From: Blastomussa wellsi
Taxonomy: Eukaryota > Cnidaria > Anthozoa > Scleractinia > Plerogyridae
NCBI GenBank assembly: GCA_947652115.1
Contig: OX393569.1
Span: 15,486,135-15,550,134, forward strand
Length of the DNA: 64,000 bases
Reading direction: 5' to 3'
Shown here: positions 24,201 to 36,700 of the stretch, in pieces
Position numbering within the stretch: the first letter of the stretch is position 1
Layout: every line of letters starts with the position of its first letter
Made by a program: the position numbers and the translations under genes
The notes under the pieces: model-generated
The model's database searches: none
What the model saw: only the letters and a program-made list of their open reading frames with translations
What the model was told of the DNA's origin: nothing

Positions 24201-27200
24201 GAAAAGAAAATTTCAGGCTTTGGACGGGATGCGAACCCACGGCCTCTGCGTTACCGGTGCAGTGCTCTACCAACTGAGCTATCAAAGCCACATGAGAGCG
24301 ACCGTATATGGGTTAGCCCTTAAAGTGGACGAAATACCTGGCGGGGTATGGTGAATAACAAATTAATGAATGTCCTACAGTAGTGATTGAGTAGGTACGG
24401 TTTATATGCAAATGTAGCCATAACACTACTGGAACAAAGACCTGAAAAGAAAATTTCAGGCTTTGGACGGATCCCGTCCAAAGCCTGAAATTTTCTTTTC
24501 AGGTCTTTGTTCCAGTAGTGTTATGGCTGCATTTGCATATAAACCGTACAAAGATGTTGTTTTTACAATGAGTAAAATGAAGCATGTGAAATAATTGCGT
24601 TCACGAAGTGTAACGCAATCCTAATGCAGTCTGTATTGAGATTTTTTGGGACGATCGTGTTCACTGATTTCGCCTCCCCGCAGCAGGGGCAAATTACATC
24701 ATTTTGCGTATGTAAGCAGTCACGTGTAACGAATGTGGATTCGGACGACGGTAGAGGACTATTTGTTTATTGCGTGGAGAAGTGGTAATTGCAATATTTT
24801 GTGTGTTATGAGGTTAACAAACATTGCCATCGATGCCTTAAGGAAGCGTGTATGACTTCTGGTGCGAATACAAAGGTCAAGTTTGGCGCTGTGATTTTGA
24901 CCCGCTAGCCTTCCACATCAAACAAGTGCTGGGTAATCACGAATGAATGTTGTGTTTATCGGCGAGGGAAAATGGCCACGATTTGTGGTCAGAAAACAAA
25001 GTCACGCAGTTGTAATTGTGTAGCTCGGCAAATGGCCATGATTTGTGGTCAGAAAACAAACTTTCCGAGTTCTGTAGCTCGGCAAATGGCCATGATTTGT
25101 GGCAGAAAACAAACTTTCTGATTTGTGTAGCTTGACATGGAAAGTCAATTTTTGTATCTTGGGTGTCCTATTTGATCCTATTTACCCGAAGCGGTTTGCT
25201 TGTATGGTCTGTGGAGTGACAAGACAGACAAATTGTGCTATCAAACTCAGTTTTTGTTTGAGGAAACGGATAGAGCCGACTAAATAAGGAAAGCTTGACC
25301 CAGCATAGTTAATGAAATCTACGAAAGAAGTCATACACAACCTTTCATTGAGGCTCCGATAAGTGATTTTCTTTGCTTTGGTATAAATGGGGAAAAATTA
25401 ACCATGCATGTTGGGAACTGTAATGATGTACAGAATTTTGCCAGTAGTGTGAATTGTTCACCTCAATTGTAAATAAAGTAGAGAACTTGGCAAAGAGTAT
25501 TTGTTTACCTCAGATTGTAAATAATTTTCAACAAATTCACCATGCATTGAGGACAAATACCCCATTGTGAACGCACTTCTCTAATCTTTGATTACTACTA
25601 GTATTAAATTTAACCAGTAATATAAAAATGGTGGTCATCAAAGAGTTCTAGGTTATGGTTTTTGGCTTTTCGTTGTGGTATTGTATTGTAAATTGTTGTT
25701 GCAGCGTATCATAAGCAGTTGTAGATTTGTAATTGTGAGTAGTCGTAGCATGTATTGTAAGCATAGTATGAATGAATGAATAAAAACATAGGTTTGCTAT
25801 TTCGTTATTTTTAAAGATATCATACTTTGAATGATTTTTCCCATGCCCACAAATGAAAATGCTGTCTTAAAGGAGCTCTGTCACGATATATTGAGTCATT
25901 ATTGTGCAATGAACAAAATTCCCCTCAAAATGAAGGAAACCTCTAGGGGCAAGGATGGCTAAGGATGGGAAAACATTGAGACGAATTTGAAAAATTAAGG
26001 CTAAATTTTTAAAAATGCACAAACCATGACGTAGCTCTTAATATCCTTCCTTTAACCCATTATCAATTTGATACAAGAAATAAAACCCCCTGTTTTATGT
26101 CTTTATAATCTGAAAATGTTGATACAAAGGTTATTTCACGCCCTCACCTTGGCTTCTGTAGTAAAAAGACACGGCTATGATCTTTATCACAATAATTGAG
26201 GATAAATTCCTGGCCACTGGTAATTTTTTTGATATTTCAAGCCATGATTTGATAGTGTGAAATCTCCTTCTGATAGTTGTTTTATTAAGGTTACTATGCA
26301 CCTTGGGACCGGCCATTTTCGCGAAATTTGGATTTTTATGCTAATCAATAGGTCTAAGCGTGATCTTTCATCTAAAAAAAAAAATCAAAAAAATATTTTT
26401 TTAGCGGCGGAGAAAATGCGATTTTTCGTTTGGGGGCGGCGTTTGTTTACGAATTGAGGGTTTTGTCTTTTCGCTATTTTCTCGAGTTGAATTTTTCGCT
26501 AGATAGGGTGACTTTCAAAAGCTGCAACTCAAGTGCAATTTGTTCAATTGCCGCCAAATTTGGAGAAAAGTTAGTTTAATATATAAACAACAAAAACGTG
26601 TCTGCGTATTTTTAATTTCCCAAAACTTTTTTGTTGAGAGCCATTTTTGTACGATAACTTCGATTAATTTTTGCTCTGTTTTGAAAAGGCGCTGTAACTT
26701 TTTAATGCAAACGAATTTGACAAAACGCAGACACGGTTTTTTAGGTCTTGGGGTCCGAAAACCGGAAAACAAACCAATTAAGCAAAATATTAAATTCGCT
26801 TTGAGTTGAAGCTGTCAGAAGCCGAATCACGCGCTTGCGTTCAGACTTCGCGGAAAAATCGGCATTTCAGAATATTACAAAATGGATAGGATATTTAAAA
26901 AGCCAGCTCTATAAGCTTTAATTTGATATAGGGTTTTAGATATCTGCGATGTAACCCGCGCGCGCTACATCGCTTCGACGCGAAACACCCCTGAAGGTGC
27001 ATAGTAACCTTAATAAATGTGCAAATTAGTGTGAGATGTTATATCCATTTTTAATCTCAAAGATCAATTGACATTTCTTGTCTGAGGACAAGTTTAACGA
27101 AGGGTTTTCATTCTCTTAAGCTTTGTTAATTAAAAGTATACCCAACATCAACTTTAAGAACAAGAAGCTCACCATGGTTAGTCTGAGTCGCAGCCCATAG

Positions 27201-30200
27201 AGAAAATAGCTCATCAAAACCAATAACCATAAATGAAAACACACAGTACACAGCAATGGTTAGGACTACTGAGCGAGTTCTGCAATCATAACAACATCAT
27301 TGAAGGTCACAATACTGATCACATGAACTTATTAGACATCTTTCAACAAATAATGAGGTTTAAAACTGAATCATGACTTGATTGGCCATCGGCTCTTGGT
27401 GTTTAACTGCTAGACAAAAGAACTCGCCTAGCTTACTTTAATGGCTTGGTGCTTCCACACTTGGATTATGTGGATGCCATTTGGGGAGGTTAGCCTGGCT
27501 TAACATCAGAAATTTATGCAACAACTACAGGCTTTCCAGAATCAGTTTGCCAAGAAGATCACAGGTGGCAAATTGCCATCAGCCAAGGCCTTGGTATCGT
27601 TAAAATGGTTTCCACCTCATGGGAGAGACTTTGGGCATCGATAGTTCAGAATGCAATCAAGGGAGATATTCCAGAACACTTTGAAATAGTTTGAAATAGT
27701 TTTGGACTTAAGTTATTTTTGGTTTTGTATTTTAATTTAGTTAAATGACATTTAACAAAGTTAACTGCTACGAGCTTAGCGTGCGGTTTTCTTGGTCAGC
27801 GGTCACATGCTCAAATGCAGGCTCACATGGTTTGTTTTCGCTTCGTTTTCGGTGTGTTTGCATCTGGTGTGTTCCATTGCGGTTTGCGTTTTTCAGCAGC
27901 TCGCGCTGCTGGGTTTTTCTCTGTTTTTTCATCACTTGGTTCTCGTCTAGCAGTCGATTTGGGGCAGCAACAGTTTGTCCGCGTTTTTTCCCCCACCCCC
28001 CCTCCCTCTTTTTCCTTTCCTTCCACTGATTAGATCAGTGTTGACGGGTGCCGGGAATGGGGGCTCATGGCTGGGTTGCGGGGATTTGCCAGCCATGGGA
28101 GCGGTATTCTATCTAGGGGCTGGCTGGCCACAGTGGAAGCCCCTGGATATCCCAGGCACCCACCTTCCACTTAAGCGAGGCAGCGGGTTAATTTTATAGC
28201 GGACCCTCCTGAAAACCACTCTTATTATCATTATCTGACGATAAAAATCTGCGATAAAATATTATAAAGCATAACACGACGTTTCGACGTTTCCAGAACG
28301 TCATTATCAAGTGAAAGTAGAATAATAAAATCTAGTATATATAGTGAGGCAGTGAATAAATTAAATTAAAAGGACCTAAAGCTTAAAGAAATCAAACCAC
28401 GCATCGTAAATCAGCATAGCGTTGTTTACTGTTTTAAATGTGATTTGTGTGATTCAAATTACGTCGGATATACGACGCGCCATTTGTTTCAACGCATTGC
28501 TGATCATCGATACTCTGCCATTGGTCGCCACCTGAGAGATGCCCATGGGAACATTGACTTACTCAACGAGAGCCAGTTTAGAATGCTTAAAAAATGTGGC
28601 ACGAAATGGGATTGTCTTGTTTATGAAATGCTGTACATAAGAACAATAAGACCCAATTTAAACACCCAGAGCGACTCCATCAGGGCCAAACTCTTTGTTT
28701 AACTTTCAATGCCTTTTAATTTAATTTATTCACTGCCTCACTATATATACTAGATTTTATTATTCTACTTTCACTTGATAATGACGTTCTGGAAACGTCG
28801 AAACGTCGTGTTATGCTTTATAATATTTTATCGCAGATTTTTATCGTCAAATGTTTTACCAAATCTTTACTTATTCGAATTATCATTATCATTATATTAT
28901 ACACAAACATCAAACAGTACATCAGATTTGTTCACATTACATTCAAAAAGGCAAAAACTTTTCCTGCAAAAAAGTTCACTATTTGGATAAAGATAAACAT
29001 GGGCTCCATGCATACTGTATTTTCTTAAAAACACTGACCCCAAATAAATGCCAGGTTAAAATCACCCCGCACCTCAGGGGGGCACTTGACCCATGTTTAG
29101 GTATAGGGGTGCCGCTGGAGGTCTGAAACCCTGACCCTGTTTAGGACAAAAATAACGTCAAACACATACCCTGTTTAGGACAAACAAAAACATTTTTATA
29201 TACTATAGCACTAATATCTAGTTCTGAAAATGATCTAATGTTGACTGACGACCGCTAAATAAATCATGATGATTGTATGTTTCTGATTTTGGATATCCTT
29301 AAAACTCGAAGAAGTCTTGGACGACTCCTTAATGTCATACAAGAATCTGAAAAACAATGGTACTCGGTAGTGGGCCACGTACAGCTCTGTTTTGGTGTGA
29401 GTTTTTAAATTTTGACATGACACTAAAAAAAAGAGAATTAAACCAAATCAATTTTAGTTACCTCTCATCAGACAACTACATTTACCACGATATTTCAATA
29501 AAAAATTGGGGTTAGGTGCACTTTGACAGCAATAACAGTTCTTAGCTGGAAGATGACACTAGATGAACTACTAGCTTGTAAAATCAGATTCAACAAAATA
29601 CTCAGGCATTACCTTAACAAAGTTGTTATTTTGCTGTTTTGGAAACATTGACAACATCCACATCTTGTACACCACCAATTTTTGCAGCCACAACAGTTTA
29701 TCCTATCTTCTGTTGTCCTGTCGTCAGCATCAATGACAAATATCTCTGGATCATCTTTGTCTTGGGAAAAAGAATTTTCTGTACAACTATTCTCAGCTTC
29801 TACCAGCAATCTCTCCTTGTTGGAATCATGTTGATTGTCTGAAGAACTAGTTGTGCTTTGTAAGGCTAATTCACCAGTTTCACTGGAAGCTGTCTCACTT
29901 TGACTGTGCAAAAAAAATGATGGTATTAGTTAAAAGAAATTTGACAACTTGACATCATGTAAGTCATTATTCTATCTAGCTGGGAGATTGGGGCCTTCTG
30001 TGACTACAGCGGACACAAAACATATGAAGTCTCATTCTTCTTGCAAGGTTTCCATTAAATCTAAATTGAAAATAACAGGCCCTAGTCAGCCTCCACCATT
30101 TTCAATGCCATCAAAAATTTTATGGTGAAGTACATGAAATCTTATTGCATTGCTGTAAGTTAAGTTATTTAGCCATTTCCTAAACGAGCAAAGGACTGGG

Positions 30201-30679
30201 TACGGCTGCCTAAAATCAATTGGGTTCAATTGGGTTGAAAAGAGGATCCTAACACACGAAAGTGTATCCAAGCCTTAGCCAGATTGTGAAATTTGAGCGT
30301 GATTGGAGTAATGGGAAGTCAATAGTGGGTCTTCAAAAATCCCTGAAACAAGAGAGTTTACTATGGAATGGAGGGATGCCTGTCCCTCCAACCCTCCAAC
30401 CATACAAAGGTCTCTTTCAAAAACGTACTACGTCTTTGCATTTAACTCAATAACACTCAAATTTAATGAACATACTAATGCTTGAATGCTCTTTCCGGTT
30501 ACATGCTTAATTTTTTTATTCAATTTGTTTTAAATATTTGACCCCGGTCCCTTGCTTGTTTAGAAAATGGCTAATGGTAGTGCTCAATTACTATACTTTT
30601 GGCAAGTTTGCCGGTGATCTCTTTCATTTTGACACGCTCCGCATAATATATAATTCTGAAAGTCTTGCATTTAAACGAT

Positions 30680-30710
<31 letters not shown>

Positions 30711-33700
30711 GATTCTAACTAGAATGAGCTTTATTTATTGTGTGAACAGATTGTGTCAGTTCCAGTGACAAAATCCTCAATGCCGATTATGCTTCAGTAC
30801 ATGTAGGCCTTCCAGGACTTCACTGTGGTTCTCTTGGTAGTGTTTATACATAGAATATCACTTTTTATTACAAACTAGCTATGGTGTATTGCATTTCCTG
30901 AGTTTTGATTGGTTGAGAGGCAATGGTATATGAGATCATATGCCACTGACCTATCAAAAAGGTACGTGTACACGTAAAAGAATGCATTTTTGCAATATTT
31001 GTACAATATTTTTGGGGCATTTTAAATAAAACAATTATTCCACTCACGCTTGTTGGATATGAGATGGTTAAAGCCAATTTGTCACTACTTGCCTCTTTGG
31101 CTATCTACCATCTCATATCCAATGCACACTTGTGGAATAATTGTTAAATATCCACACATGTGTACCTGCATAACCTGCATCACACAGGTCACATTGAAAA
31201 GAATACATAATGTGTTGTTGGTTGACAATCTGAATAATTTGAAAGTATGTGGATACTGTCTCTTGTCTACCCTGGTACTGGTAAACAGAGACTTGCCTTC
31301 TTATAAAGAACACTGTTCTTGTTTAGCAATTTTTTACTAACTCACAATCCTATGTACACAATATAATACAAGGGTGTGCCGAGATATGAAATTTCTTTTT
31401 GAGCGTTCAACTTGATATCGCACGAGTGAGTATAGTGAGTGAGTTGAACACCAGAGAAATTTCCATTAGCAATCATGTATTATTTTGTTTATGTGATGAA
31501 CATGTTAAAAACAAAGTTTTTGGCGATAAAAATGTTATTCTGAAGATTTCTGACCATGTTCCGAAGATTCCCTAAAGAACATTTCCAAACATTTTCTGAA
31601 AATTTCCAAAGATTACCAAAGGTTTCCGAAGATTTCTGAGGTTTACCAAAGACTTCCAAGGAAGACGTTGCGACTGTACACTAATAAATTAACATACAGT
31701 AAGTCATTGATATCATCACACATAAAATTATTGTGATTTTACGTGTTCCTAGGGATGGAAATCCTTATAAAGCACAGCCGTTTATCTAATAAAAGTTACT
31801 TCTTAATAATTATTAACAAGTGCAAGTGTGATAGGGGTACTGGAAGACCATCACCACAGCAGAAACGTTTCTGGTGTTGAACAAATGAACAGTACAGTCC
31901 CAAGCTACCTATAGCTAGTGAAACTAAATCACACTCCCAATTCCCCCATTATTGGAAAATCCATACCAAACTATAATTATAGGGCAAACCACAGCCTACG
32001 TCATATCTTACAAGTGATGGTCTGAGTTAGACTAGTTTTTTTCTGAAAAGAACCGTTGTTAGTGAAACAGTGATTCAATAACCTGAGTTAGGGGTCAAGG
32101 GCTTGGGTCTCGGGTCATTGAAATGCCAGTCACCAAAAACAGTTCTTTTCAAAACTACACTCTCACCCAGAAAATCACACTGCATGAACTAAGCTCTAGC
32201 TAGATAACAATATTCTGGGCACTACAGATCAGACATCCTGGAACTTGCATTGTTGAATATAACTAGAATGACTCCCTGTCAGGCAGGGAAATTTGGCATG
32301 GAAAGTGTAGTTTTTTATGTAAGCAGTAAAACATGGATATGAAGGAACAAAATATAAAATTTAAAACAGTACATTATTTACCTTTTAACAAGTGTTTCTG
32401 ATAAGTGGAAGTAGGCCAGCACAAATGAAATAAGTAGTATAACACAGTTGAATAGACATGGAAGGAAGAACGCAAATTCATCGAAAAAAGAACCTACAAA
32501 AAGGCAGGTGTTAATTAGCAAGGAATACATGTAACACGTAACAGATGTAATTAGCATGTTACAAAACATGTTTCAGCTGAGTGTCAAAAAACCAAAACAA
32601 TTACTTTGGTCATTCACAAAGGAAGGAGACAATCCAGGGCACCAAACATAATCACACGCAGCCGACACAAAACATGGGGAAACTGTGTGTGCGAGTCACA
32701 ATTGGTTTTGGTTTTAATTATGATTGGTTCAAGTGAAGTACCAGTAATGCAAAACCAAAGAAAATGCAGAATTACTTTCAACACTGAAGTGAAAACCGCT
32801 CTATTCTTCAAAAAGCTCTTTGAATAAGACTTGCTACATTGTTCCAATTTTAAACGAAAACAAACAATATTATCATATTAACTATTTCCCTTATAATTAA
32901 GTACCTAAATTCTAGTCAACACTTACAGTCCAAACAATCAGTCATTTCTTAATCACTAATAAAAATGAAGCCATTATTCATTTCAAATTTTAATTTCACT
33001 CGCAGATCTTAGCATTTAAAATAACTGGTAGCTACTTACTGCATGGGCTTAAACTCTGTAAGCTTCTTGATTGAAAGAAGACAACAGTTGGATTATTGAA
33101 GTGCCTTTGAAATGAATGTTTTTGTGTTTTCTTGTAGTTTGTTATATCCAAAGATTATGAAAATAATTGTTATTCCTAGTGACGAAAGTTGTTTTTCACC
33201 TCTCAAAGATAAGCGACTTCGCTTCAAAAGTGGTTTCTATTTTGGGTGGAGACTAAGGCGAGCTACAGACTTGATGATGTAGAAACATTTGCAAATTGTG
33301 TTGTTCACACTCGAAGCTCTTGTAATTCCTTAGTGGAGCATGGTATCTTGCTGCATATTTCTTCGGGTTTTTTCTCTTGAGAAATATCAGTCAGTGATAT
33401 CATTCTCAGGGACGAAATCCTTCCTATGTCTGTGGACAAATTTTGTCCATTTTCGCCGTACATCTTCCGCAGATGGAAAATAGTGCATTGATACACCTTC
33501 TGTGTAAGGTGTATTCGTTCAGCTTGTCTTATTTGGGCCACCAGCCACGCAATAGTGTCCGCCTATCTTCATACGTCCCTTGTCGGCCATGATATTTATA
33601 ACATTCTGCAAACATTCTTACATCATAGCCTTGCAATATCAATGATCATTTTTGCCACACAGAAAAATGGTACCACTATTTGAAGTTAAAAAAAAAATGA

Positions 33701-36700
33701 ACAATGGTATCTCTTTTGATTAATGAATTCCATTATGAAATATTTCTAAGCTCAACATGCTGAGTGTAAAAATATATATTCAATCCAACAAGTTAGAATA
33801 AACACAAACCTTCTTTAAACACACTGGAATATTTCTGTACAGGTTCTGCAAGATAACCTGCAATTGATTATTTATTTAATGTTATTAGTAACAGTTGCTT
33901 ATCATTTTTACCACATCACATTGCTTTCAATAGGAACCGACAGCCAACAAAAAGAGTTGGCCACTACTTTGCTCAGGGAAGTTGGCTATAACTTTTCTAA
34001 AAACCGAAGTAATTAAAGGAGCTATGTCATCATGATGATGGTTTGTGCACTTTGAAAAATTTAGCCTACATTTTTCAAATTCATCATCCATAACTGTCCT
34101 TGTTCCTTTCTGGTTTAGTTTCACCTCCTTCACCATTTTCTTCCTTGGTAAACTTATTATTTCGAGGTTTCCTTCATTTTACAGGAAATTTGGTTTGTCA
34201 CAAAAATGACTCAAAATATTGTGACAAAGATCTTCTAAAGAAAGATTCTTTCAAACATTCAGTAACTATACTCAAATCAGCTCCCTATGTCAGATTTTAC
34301 TGAAACCCCTGACATCAAATATGTACCCTTGAGCTTTTTCTCATTTCATTTCTTCTTATATTTAATCAAGATATACTTTTGGCTCTGCTGTGGCTGCTAG
34401 GATTCGACATACATGGTGGTACAAAGAGCACAAATTTGAATTAATATAAAATGTTCCAGTTGTTGAAATATAAAGAGGTGGTGTTGCATTAATTGTGGTT
34501 AGGGTGTTGAACTTTTAATCCAGAGGTCTCAGTTCAAATCCTTCTCTCTTCCACTGGATGGATTTGTGTTGGGGGGCTTTGTTTAAAAAATAACACTGGC
34601 ATTCCAAATTTTATTATTTTTTTTATTTATTTATTTATTTTTTTTAAGAAATAGTGTCAATTTCATGCACATGTAATTTAACTTACCTCCAATAGCCGGT
34701 CCAATTATGAGTCCCAAATTCCAAGCTGTCAGTACCACTGACATTGCTAGGGCCTTATCAAACAAATTAGAAGAAAATAAGAAAAATACTTTTAAATAAT
34801 TCTTTCAGAGGAGCCTATAGGGAGCCTATAGGGCTTTGATCATATAGCAAATTTCAACCCTCATATAGCAAATTTCAGCCCGTGTGAGGCACAGTGGCCT
34901 AATGGTTAGTGCGCTGGACTCTGGATCAGACGGTCTGGGTTCGAGCCTTGGCCAGGGCACTTTGTTGTGTTCTTGGGCAAGACACTTTACTCTCACAGTG
35001 CCTCCCATCACCCAGGTGTATAAATGGGTACCGGCGAATTAACTGCTGGGGGGTAACCCTGCGATGGACTAGCATCCCATCCAGGGGGGAGTAGAAATTC
35101 TCTCTGTCTCTTCATGCTACAGAAACCGGGATAAGCTCTGGCCTGATGGGCCACTAGGCCCGACTGCAGACTTACCTTTACCTGAAATTTCAGCCCAACC
35201 TTTCCAGGGTCCTCTCCTTCCTGTCCCCTTTAAGGCTCCAGGGGACAGGAAGGAGAGGACCTTGAAAAGAAGGTTGATTTCAGCCCAGTTAGAAGCACTG
35301 AGATTTCAACTTGGCTTCCAGAATAGATCATCTTAAAAAGGCATTTGTGAAATCTTACACCAGGGTTGCCAATAAGATTTGAATTATGTGGAGATATTTT
35401 GAAAGTAGACAGCACTGGGGGCCCTTTTTTCAAGTGTTTTTGTAATGACCGCTTTTTTCCCCACTTGTCTCCGCCAAATTGTACCTGGCGAAAATGTTTA
35501 AGTAGCTGGCGATATCGCCGGTCGCCGGCACTTATTGAAAACCCTGTCTTACACGATGAGAGTTTTCAGCCTGGGCTAAAAATTCGCCATGTAATCCCGT
35601 CCTACATAACACTCTACCTTGAATGCTGGCTAGCCTTTATAATTTATTGGTATTAGGGATTTGCAGCTCATGTGGCTCACCTGGCTTGCACATACTTTTC
35701 ATAAAACTTCATCTACACAAGCTGGTCTTACAAAGATATTCAAAAAGGATTATTATTACATACCTGATTAGTATCATCACTGATTTCTGATGCAATTACT
35801 TTACATGTTCCTACAACCCCTGAACCAAACAAGAAAAAAGGTACATGACTGATACATAGTTAGCAGGCACCTCTATATTAATTTAATGTTATTCATTTTT
35901 TGCCCTCTAAGTAAGCACAAAGTAGATTTTCTCTGACATCTGAGTGAAAGGTTTTAAGCGATTTTCCACAATGTCATTTTGGTCAAAACCCTTCCACCCA
36001 TCTCGAAATTCCAGTCAAGCTTCAAAATTTTGACTTAATTCATTAAGGCGGCTTAATGTTAACCACTGATGAGCCCATATTTGGCATAAATATTATAGAA
36101 TACCGCTGAAGTCTATTTATGAAGTTGCTTGTAAAGTGGGTCATTTCCATGGCAACGAATGAAGAGATCAAATGTGACCAAAAATCTGTTTTTGTCCATT
36201 AGGGGGAAAATTCACCCATTGGATTTTTACTTAGAATAACATTGCCCATGTTACTGGGAACATGATATCTTGAACTGAGATGGCATTCCATGTGGGTCTC
36301 TATTTCCTGTTTACGCCCTTCCCTTTGAATTCTGCTGTTTTTGTTTTCGTTTGTTGTTGTTTTTTTTACTCTCTCTCCTCTGCTAAAAAACAGTTAAGCT
36401 TTATATACCATGTATGTATTGGAAATTTAATAATAATGTTATCTACCACCCCTGCTCGAAATGTTGGTTTACCATGATATTTTTATAATGTTCATTGCCC
36501 GACAAATGTCTACCACATTTTCACATCAAACTCCCAGAAAGTTTGAGGACATTGAGGACTATTAAGTTATAACATTATTTCCCATTGTTGCATTATATTG
36601 AAGCGTGACATTCGACATACAATATGCGATGGTAGGATCTGAATCGTAAGGTCAAGTGTTTTGTTTACATGGTATGGGCTGTGAATGGTCCTGTGAATGT

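Noticed and set aside
24224..24293. Functional tRNA gene
   Set aside because: Unused anticodon, C33, and imperfect acceptor pairing.
27745..28199. Overlapping plus-strand frames of 70-95 codons
   Set aside because: Low complexity, no domains, no splice context; sits in a transporter intron downstream of a LINE fragment.
28236..28849. Hammerhead ribozyme in the Penelope-like arms
   Set aside because: A stem-loop 'gacgtt-ctgga-aacgtc' followed by GAAAC is present, but the CUGANGA core reads TTGATAA in that position, so the ribozyme is not supported.
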